This document shows, one piece after another, positions 8,737 through 20,042 of a DNA stretch of 64,000 nt. Made by a program: the position numbers and the translations under genes. This DNA comes from Fusarium oxysporum f. sp. lycopersici 4287 (taxonomy: Eukaryota > Ascomycota > Sordariomycetes > Hypocreales > Nectriaceae). The notes under the pieces were generated by a model. The model was not told the origin of the DNA, did no database searches, and was given only the letters and a program-made list of their open reading frames with translations. The stretch is taken from assembly GCF_000149955.1 (NCBI RefSeq), contig NC_031000.1, forward strand, positions 62,001 through 126,000, given 5' to 3'. Numbering within the stretch: position 1 is the first letter of the stretch; each line of letters starts with the position of its first letter.

Positions 8737-11700
8737 ATGATTTTACCTGCTAACCTAATATCAACTGGAAAGGAACCAATACCTTCTTACGCTATGACAG
8801 ATAGCGGAGCAGAAGGGAAAGGATTCATTGATGAAAGCTGGGCTAAGTCCCAGAACCTGCAATTCCGCCCCCTGAAGAGGCCTTTCGAAATAGAAGTATT
8901 CGATGGCCGCCCTGCCGAGAGTGGACAGATCACCCACTACGTCCGTGCCGGACTCCGTATCGCCGACCACTACCAGAAGAATATGTTATTCTACGTCACC
9001 CGGCTAGCCAGCTATCCTATAGTCTTAGGAATGCCCTGGTTAAAGCAACACGATCCACAGGTAGGCTTCGCAGCCCACACCTTTACCTTTAATAGTCTAT
9101 ACTGTCAGAAGTTCTGTAATACACCAGCCAAGCCCACAAAAATCAAAGCCCTACAGACCGTCCCAAAGAAATTCCTCCGCCAGCTAGAACAGAACATTCC
9201 CCAAAGCCTGAGGAGGAAGGATATCCTTCCTATATCCCTACAAGCTGTCAGACTATATAGCCGGAGAACCCGCTGTCGCTTCTTCGCTGTCACCCTGGAA
9301 CAGATAGACAGAGCATTACAGAATAAGAGTGAGGATCTGAGACTGCCCGAGGAACTACGAGAGTTCCAGGACGTATTTTCGCCTAAAGAAGCAGAGAAGC
9401 TACCTCCGCACCGAGCCGGAGATCACCACATTGAACTGATACCCGGAGGGAAGCTGCCCTTCGGCCCGCTATATGGAATGTCCCGAGAAGAGTTGACAGC
9501 TCTACGAGAGTGGCTCGATGAGAACCTGCGCAAAGGATTCATCCGACCTAGCTCTTCACCCGTCGCCTCCCCAGTGCTGTTTGTCAAGAAGCCAGGCGGC
9601 GGGCTACGATTCTGCGTGGACTACAGGGCCCTGAATAATATCACCGTAAAGGACCGCTACCCGTTACCCCTGATCAAGGAATCCCTGAACAACCTGTCCG
9701 GCATGAAGTACTTCTCCCGCATAGATATTGTATCCGCTTTTAACAACCTCCGGATCGAGAAGGGCCAAGAATACCTCACGGCCTTCCGGACCCGTTTCGG
9801 ATTATATGAGTCCCTGGTCATGCCCTTCGGCCTGACAGGAGCCCCTGCAACGTTTCAACGTTATATTAACGACGCTCTGCGAGAGCACCTGGATATATTC
9901 TGTACAGCTTACTTAGACGACATCCTGATTTACAGCCGGACCCGGGAGGAGCACATAGAGCACCTCAAGTTGGTGCTCCAGAGGCTGAGATCCGCTGGGC
10001 TCTTCGCAAACCCATCGAAGTGCGAATTCCTAGTGAAAGGGACGAAATTCCTGGGCCTGATCGTGGGCCAGGAAGGCATCAGAATGGACCCCGCGAAGGT
10101 TGAGACTGTTAAGAACTGGAAAACACCGACCTGCCTGACAGATGTACAAGCCTTCATTGGCTTCGGGAACTTCTATAGGAGGTTCATCCGTGACTTCTCA
10201 AAGCTCACAGCACCCCTGAATAGACTGACAAAAAAGGATGTACCCTTTATATGGGACGATACTTGCGAGAAGGCCTTTGTAAGGTTAAAGGAAGCCTTTA
10301 TAACGGCACCAATTCTACGCCCGTTTGACTGGACCAAGGACGTGATCCTTGAGACCGATGCCTCTGATTATGTCTCAGCAGGCGTACTCTCACAGTATGA
10401 TAACGAAGGAAGGTTACACCCGGTGGCGTTCTTCTCAAAGAAGCACACTGCTACAGAGTGTAACTACGAGATCTACGACAAGGAACTGATGGCTATTATC
10501 CGCTGTTTTGAAGAATGGAGACCTGAACTGGAGGGAGCACCCTCACCTATCAGAGTTATTACAGACCACAAGAACCTCGAGTACTTCACGACCACGAAGT
10601 TGCTGAATAGGAGGCAGGCTAGGTGGTCTGAATTCTTGTCCCGCTTTAATTTCCAGATCACCTATAGACCAGGGAAGCAAGGAGTTAAGCCCGATGCCCT
10701 GACCAGGAGGTCAGAGGACCTCCCTAAAGAGGGGGATGAGCGCCTGGCGCACCAGAGCCAAGTAGTCCTGAAGAAGGAGAATTGGCAACTTCCACCGTTA
10801 AAGGTCCAGAGAGCCCGCATCCGACAACCGCACCGACAAGGTTCAATACCAATAGAGGAACCCATCCTTTCCTTAGAGCTACCAGAAGACATTAGCCGCC
10901 TGTTAGACCAAGCCTATAAGACCGATGAAGATCTACAGTCGATACTGCAAGCCCTAGAAGAAGGAGCCCCACGCCACCCGAAGATCACACTTGCCGAATG
11001 CAAAGTAATACAAGACCGACTGCTATACCGAGACCGCGTTTATATTCCGAATTACGACCCTCTGAAGACCGCACTCCTGAAGGCTAGCCACGAACACCCT
11101 ATAGCTGGTCACCCAGGCCGCGCCCGTACTTATGATCTACTCTCCCGCGATTACTACTGGCCTGGAATGCTGTCATATGTTGAACGATGGGTTAAGAACT
11201 GTCATACCTGCCGAAGAGCCAATCCTGCCCGAGAGGCAAGGCAAGGAGTCCTAAAGCCCCTACCGGTACCTGAACGAGCCTGGCAACACATATCAATGGA
11301 TTTTATCACCTACCTGCCGCCCAGCGAAGGACACGACGCCATATTGATTATAGCCTGCCGCCTCACGAAGATGAGACATATTATCGCCTGTAAAGGGACC
11401 TGTGATGCAGAAGACACCGCCCGTTATTACCTGAAAGAGGTGTGGAAGCTACATGGCCTCCCACATACAATTATATCAGACCGGGGACCCCAATTTGTGG
11501 CTGAGTTCTGGAAGAAGCTTACCCAGCAGCTATCAATCAACTCGCTGCTATCAACCGCCTATCACCCCGAGACCGATGGACAGACAGAACGCTTAAATGC
11601 GATATTGGAACAGTACCTGAGAGCCTATGTATCTTACTTACAAGATGACTGGAGCCGATGGCTCCCTCTGGCCGAGTTCGCTGCGAACTCCCTGAAGTCT

Positions 11701-12372
11701 GAGACGACCGGTATGTCCCCGTTCTTCGCGAATTACGGATTCAACCCGCGGATGGGCTTCGAGCCTACAATTACAGTCAAAGGAACACCTGCCACAAGAG
11801 ACGCTGAGAAGTTCGCGCAAAAAATGAATGAGATACTGGAATACCTACGCTCCGAGAGTATAGCCGCGCAAGCCCGCTACGAAACCCAAGCGAACCGTCA
11901 CCGACGACCTGCCAGACAATATCGTGAAGGAGATCACGTTTGGTTAGACGCCCGAAACATCAAGACATTGAGACCGCAGAAGAAGCTAGACTGGAAGAAC
12001 ATCGGCCCGCTTAAGATCACGAAGGTTATCTCCCCGTACGCCTACCGACTGGAACTGCCTGCCAGTATGAAGATACACCCGGTATTTCACACAAACCTGC
12101 TTAAGCCCGCCGCTACCGACCCGCTGCCGGGCCAGAATCCAGACCCGCCGCCGCCTGTCGAAGCTGAAGGAGTAGAGGAGTGGGAAGTCGAAGATATCGT
12201 AGATTCCCGCTGGGACAGACGCGGCCGCGGAGGCCGTCCTAGACTGAAGTATACCGTGAAATGGGCTGGATACGCAGACCCAACAGAAGTCCCCGCAGAC
12301 TATGTGGAGAACGCCGCCGAGGTTGTGGCTAACTTCCACAGGAGATATCCCGATAAACCTGGACCACAGTGA
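8737..12372 (+). CDS. pol: Pol polyprotein of the Gypsy element (PR-RT-RH-IN-chromodomain)
   Basis: 1211 aa from the first ATG; the frame is open back to 8536. Order: aspartic protease with TDSGAEG (Asp22); reverse transcriptase with YLDD (392-395); RNase H with ETDASDY (Asp541); integrase zinc domain H-x6-H...C-x2-C (HEHPIAGH from residue 785); integrase core with Asp855, Asp915 (SDRGPQF) and Glu951, a D-x35-E spacing; and a C-terminal chromodomain from about residue 1148 ([11 protein letters not shown] ... KYTVKWAGY). All catalytic residues I can place are present, so the product looks active. It would copy element RNA to DNA and integrate it. Expression is likely by -1 frameshifting from gag, inferred from frame overlap. 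Confidence 0.95.
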   Translation: MILPANLISTGKEPIPSYAMTDSGAEGKGFIDESWAKSQNLQFRPLKRPFEIEVFDGRPAESGQITHYVRAGLRIADHYQKNMLFYVTRLASYPIVLGMPWLKQHDPQVGFAAHTFTFNSLYCQKFCNTPAKPTKIKALQTVPKKFLRQLEQNIPQSLRRKDILPISLQAVRLYSRRTRCRFFAVTLEQIDRALQNKSEDLRLPEELREFQDVFSPKEAEKLPPHRAGDHHIELIPGGKLPFGPLYGMSREELTALREWLDENLRKGFIRPSSSPVASPVLFVKKPGGGLRFCVDYRALNNITVKDRYPLPLIKESLNNLSGMKYFSRIDIVSAFNNLRIEKGQEYLTAFRTRFGLYESLVMPFGLTGAPATFQRYINDALREHLDIFCTAYLDDILIYSRTREEHIEHLKLVLQRLRSAGLFANPSKCEFLVKGTKFLGLIVGQEGIRMDPAKVETVKNWKTPTCLTDVQAFIGFGNFYRRFIRDFSKLTAPLNRLTKKDVPFIWDDTCEKAFVRLKEAFITAPILRPFDWTKDVILETDASDYVSAGVLSQYDNEGRLHPVAFFSKKHTATECNYEIYDKELMAIIRCFEEWRPELEGAPSPIRVITDHKNLEYFTTTKLLNRRQARWSEFLSRFNFQITYRPGKQGVKPDALTRRSEDLPKEGDERLAHQSQVVLKKENWQLPPLKVQRARIRQPHRQGSIPIEEPILSLELPEDISRLLDQAYKTDEDLQSILQALEEGAPRHPKITLAECKVIQDRLLYRDRVYIPNYDPLKTALLKASHEHPIAGHPGRARTYDLLSRDYYWPGMLSYVERWVKNCHTCRRANPAREARQGVLKPLPVPERAWQHISMDFITYLPPSEGHDAILIIACRLTKMRHIIACKGTCDAEDTARYYLKEVWKLHGLPHTIISDRGPQFVAEFWKKLTQQLSINSLLSTAYHPETDGQTERLNAILEQYLRAYVSYLQDDWSRWLPLAEFAANSLKSETTGMSPFFANYGFNPRMGFEPTITVKGTPATRDAEKFAQKMNEILEYLRSESIAAQARYETQANRHRRPARQYREGDHVWLDARNIKTLRPQKKLDWKNIGPLKITKVISPYAYRLELPASMKIHPVFHTNLLKPAATDPLPGQNPDPPPPVEAEGVEEWEVEDIVDSRWDRRGRGGRPRLKYTVKWAGYADPTEVPADYVENAAEVVANFHRRYPDKPGPQ

Positions 12373-12396
12373 CCTATCTCGACAGAGCTCGATGCT

Positions 12397-12408
12397 AAGA
12401 GAGGGGGG
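12397..12408 (+). promoter_or_regulatory. Polypurine tract of the Gypsy element
   Basis: AAGAGAGGGGGG lies 3 bp before the 3' LTR, the place and composition expected for the plus-strand primer. Confidence 0.85.
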
Positions 12409-12411
12409 TAC

Positions 12412-12649
12412 TGTCACAGCTCGACCAGACTGGCCTACCCTAGACCACTAACAAGGTAGATCCGGATCACGTGGCGATACGTTATCGCAGAGACTTTGTT
12501 TACCGACCAGATAGTTCCTGAACGTAGCTCCTCGAGCTACGTCTTGTTAATAGAGCCTGACCTGCCTGCAGTGCCTATCCGTAGCAATAGACCGTATTCT
12601 GCCTGAAGCGTTCCCCGTTCACCTGCCCTACCGAGCCCAGCCCGTGACA
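12412..12649 (+). repeat. 3' LTR of the Gypsy element
   Basis: 238 bp, identical by eye to the 5' LTR, followed by the ACTAT target duplication. Confidence 0.95.
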
Positions 12650-12654
12650 ACTAT

Positions 12655-14552
12655 AGTATTCTATATAGTTTGACAAGAAAGTAAGGTAATATTGTGATAT
12701 GTACTGTATAATAAGGTTTTACTAAGAAAATAAAAATTTAAAAATTTATAAAAATTCAGCTTAGTATTGTTACGATTGGTTACCGTAACAGCGCTGTAAG
12801 GCTTCTATAAGGCAGCTGTAGCACACCTATAATTGCTTGCATAGCGATTATGGCCCGATCTTTTGCCCTATGGTTTAATGGCTTGTGCAACTGTTACAAG
12901 TATAAGTTAGTAAACCAAGCCTAAGAATTTATTTATTTATAATTCTTTTTTATTTTTATTTTTTTAAGCCACCTTATTTAAGTTTTGAAGTACTATAGGG
13001 TAGGCTATTTTCCACTACATAGTATACTGTACCGCCCGCTTGTCCGTTATGTAAGATTTAAGAAATTAAATATTATGTTCACCGCCTGTATCGCCTTGCC
13101 GATAAGGGTCATCTGGGGCGAGGTACGGGCTGGAAACTTATGATAACTTAGGGAGATAGTTGTATTGATACTCTTAAACGCACTAGGCTCTCTAGGACTT
13201 AGTTTTGCAATTTTGGAGTTTCACACCGAGGGTCAATACGCTGACGAGGCTCTATAAATGGTCGACCGGTGTCACGCTTTAAGTATCAATGCGGGTGAAA
13301 GTGCTTGAGCAAAAGGACTCTGTTTTGCTTGTGTGGAGACTTCACAGTGTTCAGTGTTCAGACAAGGCAACCGGCGTGATAAAGAACAACACCTAGTACA
13401 TGTTGTAGGAGGGGGTCTCTGGTCAACAACTTCCGCTACTATTTATCTTTTCTCATGGCTTTATGTGATACATAGCCGCGTACTGCGATATAAATCTACC
13501 CCGAAAGTTCAATTAGAACCTGAATTTGCTGTAGCGCTTGATTAGATCTCCAGTCTGAAAGCTGGTTAAGCAATGCTTTCCTTAAACGCTCCCTCGTTCA
13601 TTGAGCCCATGATGGGGTGCCAAAACTAGTAGAAGTCAGCCCGACCGGTGTTGTCTGTAGTACTGCTTGTTGCTTGGCCGTTCATAGCTGGTTGTGGCTT
13701 ACGAGAGAAGGCGGCGTGGAGTTAACCGAGCACTACTTTGTTCGCATACTATGGACGAAGCATTAAGGAGGGGGAAGGGGTAGCATTCACACCAGTATTC
13801 ATACTGGCAACACAACAATTCGCCGCGCTATTTTGTTCGTATAAGAACTTCAACGGATCTATTGCCTAGATATATCATCCTCCGTCTCGCCACGGACGAA
13901 TGCAAGGGCTGTGCAAAAAGGTCATTAGCAAACATCGATTCTAATCGTACCGAAGATCGGCATCCCATGCTTATTCGTCTTGTACGTGCGGTCTAGTAAT
14001 AGTATGTCGGGGTAAGCCTGATGGGATGCTAAGAAACCGGGCGAGCTAACGAAATAGCGTGATCCGGCTATGTGGGCCGAACTGTACTCGGCTTAAAAGC
14101 GTTCCTTGTGTAGCTGATTAGCGAGCGCATGCATGTAGCTTTGTCTTCCAGACTTTTCGTCGCGTAGCTGCGATATAATGGTAGAACGAAAAGTAGATCT
14201 ATGGATACACGTGAACCTAATGGCTTCTGCCTCCTCTTGGCTCTGCGTGCGTGTCGAGACTTCATGAGGTCGCAACTGGTCCTGGAATATAACAAGCAAG
14301 GTCTATGAGGCGCCGAGTATTAACCCACCCGACTCTACGTTCTATTAGAGCACAGAATGGTGTCTGGTACCGATGAACTAGCTCACCCACCCTCTCCATC
14401 GCCCCCTCTTTCCCTTTGTACCACGGCTCGCCCGCTGGCTAGCGCCTATTGCCGAGCACGCAGGAGATCACCACTTGGCAATCTTTCACCATGTCTGCGT
14501 TCGCCTTATCACCGCCAGCCTCACATCCTTTCAGTGCAGCATGCTACGGTTA
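12655..14552. other. AT-rich intergenic DNA, no gene recognised
   Basis: The first 400 bp continue the AT-rich context that also lies left of the Gypsy element. Open frames are short (for example 13333-13545) and match no family I know. Nothing else is supported. Confidence 0.6.
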
Positions 14553-14824
14553 CAAGCACATGCTTCGCCTATGTGATACTGACTCACGTCACACGACGCG
14601 CCAAACATTACACTGCGCCGTAGTTTAGGTGTGTAGTTGTCAGCTTGATTGGGCGCTAGCATAGCTGGCTGTAACACTCCCCTAGAAGAATAGTGGTGCT
14701 ACGAGCTAGCGCCTTCGAAGAACATTCCAAGCACAAGCTTTGCCTATGTGATACTGACTCGCGCCACACGGTGCGCTAAAATTTAAGCTGCGCGGTAGTT
14801 TAGGTGTGTAGTGATCGGCTTGAG
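14553..14824. repeat. Pair of about 95-bp direct repeats
   Basis: Copy 1 (14553-14650) and copy 2 (14729-14824) share GCCTATGTGATACTGACTC, then CACAC, GCGC, and GCGGTAGTTTAGGTGTGTAG-like blocks in the same order with about 80 percent identity by eye. An unrelated spacer of about 78 bp separates them. Neither is coding. They may be old tandem duplicates or the ends of an unknown element. Confidence 0.7.
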
Positions 14825-15554
14825 GAGGGCTTCGGGAAATTTACCCGTTGCAGGCTGTTGAAACCGTATGACTAAGATGGTCCGACCTGCTGGTGGCTAC
14901 GATATGGATACTATGTACGGAACTGTGCTACTCTCAGACACATGACTTAGGCCCTTTTATAACACCCTCGACTCCCACAGTATTGCTTTATTACAGGTCC
15001 AGTTGACCGATGAAAAGAACTTTATCCCCACTTCTGCATATCACACGCCCCTCCAATATACCCCAGGCACATGCCGTCCGATGTTGAGCCGCACTGGGTG
15101 GTACTTCTGCCATCTGAGTCCGTTATGCCTCTTGTCTCTTTCTCTTGCTGGGTTGTTCAGTCTCTTGCCCTTCGGTTATGAGCATTCCCGGAGATGGAGC
15201 GCCTCTTCGTGACTCGTGCCGCCCGCAATGAAACGACAGACAGCTTTGGGGAGAGCCCCGACCGTGTCTACAGATTGGAGCTTCGATCCCATCTTTGTCA
15301 CCTCCATCTCCTCCGTCTCTTACTGTAACCCTAATACCCCAGCTTATAAGCAAACTATTGGCAGTCGTAACGACGTCGCGCTGTATTAAAGGTGCGCTTT
15401 GGCCGGTGCTGTTTGTTACTCGTTCACCCATGCCGTCCCCATGTCCGTCGGCATATAAGCCCGTGTATTCTCGCCCATCTCGTCCACTCATTGCTAGGTC
15501 ATGGCGACACACCGACTCAAACTCTCTACTCAACCAGCTACAACCACCATCACA
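14825..15554. other. Upstream region of bZIP gene 1
   Basis: No gene is recognised. From about 15180 the sequence becomes C/T-rich with many CCATC and TCTC runs, like a fungal 5' untranslated region or promoter. The bZIP start at 15555 follows. Confidence 0.5.
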
Positions 15555-16470
15555 ATGTCCATGTTCATGTCACTACCCGCCTACGCGGAAGCTCCTCCTC
15601 ACAGACGCTACTCGAGTACCAGTAGTGCATCTGCTGACCCTAACGAGGACTGGACCAAGATCTCTAACACTGCTGAGCGCCGACGGATACAGAACCGCAT
15701 TGCTCAGCGCAACTACCGTACGCTCTCTCCGCTAACTCCGAGAGGCTGACTTCCACCGGAATTGCCTCCCGAGGATTCCAAAGCTGATTCCCAACCATAG
15801 CTGACATAAATGCCTGCTTATAGGCAAGAAGCTCAAGCGACGCCTCGAGGACCTCGAGCGCCGTGCTAGCTCTTCTGACCCTGCCGGGTCCGATAAGCAG
15901 GCCCAGGAGACCACCAAGTCGAAGCGATCCTTCAAGTCCCATAAGTCACAGCCCGCTACTTCAGCTAAGCCAGTCGTCTCTCAGAGCCAGTTCATTCCTT
16001 TCGGGGAGCCGACCGATCTCTTCTTCCCTGGCACCCACGACGACCGGGCTCGCTCCAACAGCTTTTCCCAATTCACATACTCAAGTTATCCGACTCCTAA
16101 GGAGATTTTCGTCGCTCCCTACGATTCCCCTGAGACATCCTTGGCCATGGCTACTACTGACGCCCACCCCAGCTACCTGAATACTTCCGCCGCGCCCATG
16201 ATGCTTTCCCCAATGACGCATTTTAGCGATACCACCAAGGGGGAGTTATGCCCCAGCGACGACGAGCTGACCCCTTATACGACTTATGGCTACATGCGAC
16301 CCATGGACTTCAACGCTCCAAGCCCCTACGACCAGTCTAACCCTCATGTGAGTTGTGCCAGCCAAACACCCCGCAGGGTAACTCAAGATCCATGTTGCTA
16401 ATAGGGTTCGTAGACTCCTCCGCTCTCGCGATTTTGGGACAACTCAGCCAACTACTCAGAGGTCGAATAG
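15555..16470 (+). CDS. bZIP transcription factor 1 (three exons)
   Basis: Exons 15555-15717, 15824-16347 and 16414-16470 give 247 aa. Intron 1 (GTACGC...CTTATAG, with GCTGAC branch) falls inside the basic region; splicing restores RRRIQNRIAQRNYR joined to KKLKRRLEDLERRA, a canonical N-x2-A-Q-x2-Y-R bZIP DNA-contact motif. Intron 2 is GTGAGT...TCGTAG; the last exon ends NYSEVE. The leucine zipper is short. The C-terminal half is Ser/Pro/Thr-rich with no known domain, as in fungal activators. ATG 15555 (CACAATGTCC) is chosen over the in-frame ATG at 15501 for context. It should be a nuclear DNA-binding regulator; targets are unknown. No neighbouring pathway suggests a role. Confidence 0.8.
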
Positions 16471-17550
16471 GAATATCCTATTATGCGTCGGTTAATGCCC
16501 GATTCGCTCAGGCTGATTCAGCTTTAATAGAGTGAGGGAAAGACTACGTCCACGTTCTCACCCGCCTGAGCCAAGATGACTAATAGTCATCTTTTTCTCT
16601 GGGTGCTGGGGACGGTCCAACACAGTATGTGAAAAGTAGCCACCGAGGCACAATTGGGCGACCATAAGCTACTTTGCGGCTGCTTTGAGCCCTAGAATCA
16701 GCTCTAAGAGGCATGGCATGGCGGGATTGATCTTTGGACTTTTTATTCTCCATTTCTTGGATACAATGGAAGTCTGAGGCATTATTTAGTTTTCTTCCGT
16801 CTGCTTTCGTTTTATCCACCAACCGGCCAAGCGTTCGGCTTGGTTAGGTGAACCTGTTCTCCTCGGAGTCGAGCGATGGGAATCTGCCAAGGATGGGGGT
16901 CGCCGAAGGCCCAAGATTGGAATAGATGGAAATCCAGGCGGACAAATATTTCTCTTGATCAGTATTGATATATGTCGCTGTAGCTATCTTGATCACTTTT
17001 CCGTCCCGAACCAGGAACCCACCCGAGATTGCCATCAATTCGTTCGATACCACCATAAGTAAGCAGTGGGTGCCCAACCGGGCCCGCACGAGCACTTTAG
17101 GACTTGGATAGCCGTTTGCGTACGATTAGATAACTATGCATTCTTTGTGACAAAGAATTGTTCGAGAAGGATGGCCTATTATCCAAAGCTTAGGTCGCCA
17201 GCAGCTCGTTATCTATCCAACGAGCGTGCTACATGACATGAAGGCGAGCATTATGTGTTTTCTCAGGGCTTCTACAAGTTCACATCCTCGTCAACAGTCC
17301 AATGGTCAAAACTATGCGGCAACCAGTGGTGGCGAAAGAGATGCAATTCCAACAACAAGAGAAAACAGGTCACAATGGACCCGTGCAGTGGCAGAACGAT
17401 CCGAGTGAAAATCGGATTCTTCAGACCAAGGATGGGAATCACTCAACGTACTTCAATATATTGAATGGATTGATGATCAACGTCAATTCAACTCAATCAA
17501 CATCGAGATTGGATTATATAACACGTCAATCCATTTTGATGCTCTGTTGA
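16471..17550. other. No gene recognised
   Basis: Several short frames exist (the longest about 80 codons, for example minus 17095-16844) but none has a recognisable domain or a splice pattern I can support. Confidence 0.55.
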
Positions 17551-17667
17551 TTGAATTAGTTGAATTAGTTGAATTAGTTGAATTAGTTGAATTAGTTGAA
17601 TTAGTTGAATTAGTTGAATTAGTTGAATTAGTTGAATTAGTTGAATTAGTTGAATTAGTTGAATTAG
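17551..17667. repeat. 9-bp minisatellite, 13 units of TTGAATTAG
   Basis: Thirteen perfect copies of TTGAATTAG run without a break. The open frame through it (Glu-Leu-Val repeats) is a by-product of the 9-bp period and should not be called a gene. Confidence 0.95.
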
Positions 17668-17670
17668 TTG

Positions 17671-18060
17671 TATGTATGTATGTATGTATGTATGTATGTA
17701 TATTTTTCGTCCGGGGGGCCATTGGCCCCGAGAAGTCTCCTACTGGAGCACAGGACGTGCTGAGCTAAACTATCTACAATCGCTACCGTCCTGAACCTCA
17801 CTCAGGTCATCTGCAAGGCCTCTTGGGATCGGAGCCGTATACATGCTCGAGCTTTTTCTGTACTCATCACCCCCAAGAGGCACCTCTCTACCCGTAGCTG
17901 GCCCTACAGTAGTTGTCGGTGAAGCACGTCCCATGGACATCAATACAGTTGACCTCAGCAGAGCTTCCCTCCAGCAACGCTTCTATCTAGTTCATCCAGC
18001 ATATCATCGGCACAAAGGCGCATTACGTTCAAGAGGGCATCCCGTCAGCGGGAACCCATC
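17671..18060 (-). repeat. Retroposon-like module, copy 1, with (TATG)n tail
   Basis: Read on the minus strand this unit ends in (CATA)n, complement of the TATG run at 17671-17701. Before the tail is a GC-rich palindrome (GGGGCCAATGGCCCCCCGG) and a block AGCACGTCCTGTGCTCCAGT. Further upstream it shares CGCTGACGGG and TTGTGCCGATGATATGCTGGA with the copies near 41.9 and 43.1 kb. All three have the microsatellite at the same end, as expected for a LINE/SINE-type 3' end. The first 60 bp overlap the 3' end of the pogo B frame. Confidence 0.65.
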
Positions 18061-20042
18061 CCTCTCCAGCCTAGAATACATTTTATCGTCAAGCTCGCGG
18101 TGAAGCCGGTATCTTAAGCCTAGCAACGCGGTTGACTTCAGAAACTCTTGGTGTTGTGACTTTATATAGAAATCACCCGCTGTGAATAGCTTCTTCTTCT
18201 GAGAATAGCTCGGCTGGCTGCTATGAAGGTCAGCAACCCGTAATAGCTTTAGACTTATTCTCGATTGCTTCCTGACTGCTGCAATCCATCGTCGTAGATA
18301 GATGACTTCGTCTTTTACTTCCTTATTGTGGAGGCGCGATTCCTCTGCTGCCTGACCGGCCAGTCGGTTATGCTGATCCTTTGCGACGCGAAGTCTGGCA
18401 TCATAGACAGTAATTGGCCCGTAATTTGCTATAATCGTTGTCCCCTGATCCCGGGCAGAGCGTCTAAGGTTCTTCTCCTCAAGCAGGCGCATCTCCTGAG
18501 TCGCTGTAATGCCATTTAAAGCGAGAGTTGAGTGTGCCTTTCGCACCTTCTCATTAATATGTGACACTGAGGGAGTCAGGGGCGTGCCCGAGGCCACTGA
18601 GCATTCGATCCTGAGGGCCACATATTTCTCGTACTGACGGATCTTCCGTAAATTCAGCTATGGCGTGTTCATTTCGATCCAGTTGACGTGCGGAGGCGGC
18701 GTTGACATCAAACGAATCTCCTGATCGAAAGGAATCGAATGGTATAGCTCTCGAGACGATTGGACTTCAGAAACCTCATCGGATTCGGAGTTGTTATCGC
18801 TGCTGTGGGTAGAAGATGGGCCCTGTGATACGTAGCCGGGTAACGATTCCTCAGCTACCTCTAAAGATAGTGATGATAAGGGGTTGATCATACGGTCGAT
18901 CACGGCCGCGGGATTATATGGATAGATGCCAGTCTTCTTCCCACATGAGATGATAGTGCTTTTCTTAGCAGTCTTGCGGCGGATTTCCTGTAAATGAAAC
19001 AGGTAGTCAGCTTTATTGAAGTCTGTAGCGCCATCTGCAATCTCACGAGAAAGGACCTCTTGATGCCAGTGCTTATATGAGCTAAATAGCCCAACATCTA
19101 GCGGCTGAAGAATATGCGTCAAGTGAGGACGGAAAGGGAAGAGCTCTACGCCTGCATCTTGGGCTTTTTGGAAAAGCTCTTTGGTGAAATGATTCTCACA
19201 GGCATCTAGTAATATTGTTCTTTTTTGCGGATTTTTTTGAGACCGGGTATGCCGTTCAAAGTGATCGAAGAATTCTAGCGCGGCGATATCGTCGATATAG
19301 CCTTTTGGTGTTGTGATAATCGTTGTGCCTTTTTCTAATGCATTATCAACCCACCGAGACGGTAACTGTACCCCCGGCATGATAATAAAGGCGGGAATAA
19401 TAGCTGCTGTTGCTGATATCGACTCAATGACCGTGACGCTTATTGTCTCATGTGCATCGACCAAGATAGGCCGGTCAACAGCTCGAAAAGTCCATACGAT
19501 AATCCCGTTTCTAAGATATCCAATCTGGAAGCCTGTCTCATCGATGTTCCAAAGACCCTCATAATCTATGCCTTTTTGGTGTAATCATGCCACTTTTTAA
19601 ACCACTCTTCGACATTTGCTCGGTCTTCCATCGCCTTTCTTTGTGCTTCAAGCGTTGAACTCTTCCTTCTATGAAAAACAGAAGAATGACGGCGTAAGAA
19701 GCGCCTTGCCCAGTATCTAGATGCAGTAGGGGCTCTCCCTGTAGCCTTTAAAACAGAATTAGCATGCTGTCGAAGAGTGCGCTGCTGAATATGATGTCCT
19801 TGAGTGACACGGCGCCAGCACCAAGCTAGAATCGCCTTCTCTTCTTCCGGAGAAAAAAGGGTATGGTTGCCGCCATTCTCAGAGATAGGATGTTTTCCTT
19901 TTTGTCGAGAAAGCAGCCTTTTATATGATACCCTCCATGCCGCAGCAGCTTTAACAGCTGAGGAGTAATATCCTTCCCGAAGAAGTTCGACAGCCGCGAC
20001 AGTACGCATCTCAAGGTTATGATCAGTATCAGCGCTGCCCAT
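18004..20042 (-). pseudogene. pogo-type transposase (copy B), one frameshift and one stop
   Basis: The N-terminal piece 20042-19566 has a psq-like HTH (AVELLREGYYSSAVKAAAAW) and a CENP-B HTH. Its frame ends at TAG 19566, but shifting by one base in the A5 run near 19573-19580 gives GIDYEGLWNIDETGFQIG and continues to 18661. Catalytic acids are IDETG (about 19525), LLDACENH (about 19200) and HILQPLDVG (about 19095). A TAG at 18658-18660 interrupts a frame that then runs on to 18004. Everything else looks intact, so inactivation is recent or partial. The last 20 codons overlap the retroposon-like module, so the true C-terminus is probably upstream. TIRs were not located. Confidence 0.8.

Larger units (their letters stand above)
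6963..12649 (+). mobile_element. Complete Ty3/Gypsy chromovirus-type LTR retrotransposon
   Basis: A 5687-bp element has 238-bp LTRs at 6963-7200 and 12412-12649 that I read as identical. The flanking 5-bp duplication is ACTAT (6958-6962 and 12650-12654). It carries an open gag frame, an open pol frame (protease, reverse transcriptase, RNase H, integrase, chromodomain) and a polypurine tract. Domain order RT-RNaseH-integrase makes it Ty3/Gypsy and the C-terminal chromodomain makes it a chromovirus related to fungal Maggy/Tf1-type elements. Identical LTRs and open frames point to a recent insertion. It sits in AT-rich DNA. Chromodomains are known to steer integration toward marked chromatin. 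Confidence 0.95.

Noticed and set aside
13333..13545. Small ORF in AT-rich DNA
   Set aside because: 70 codons, no domain, no splice context, no coding character.
17547..17768. ORF encoding a Glu-Leu-Val repeat protein
   Set aside because: It is only the translation of a 9-bp minisatellite and a TATG run; the opposite strand gives an equally open repeat frame.
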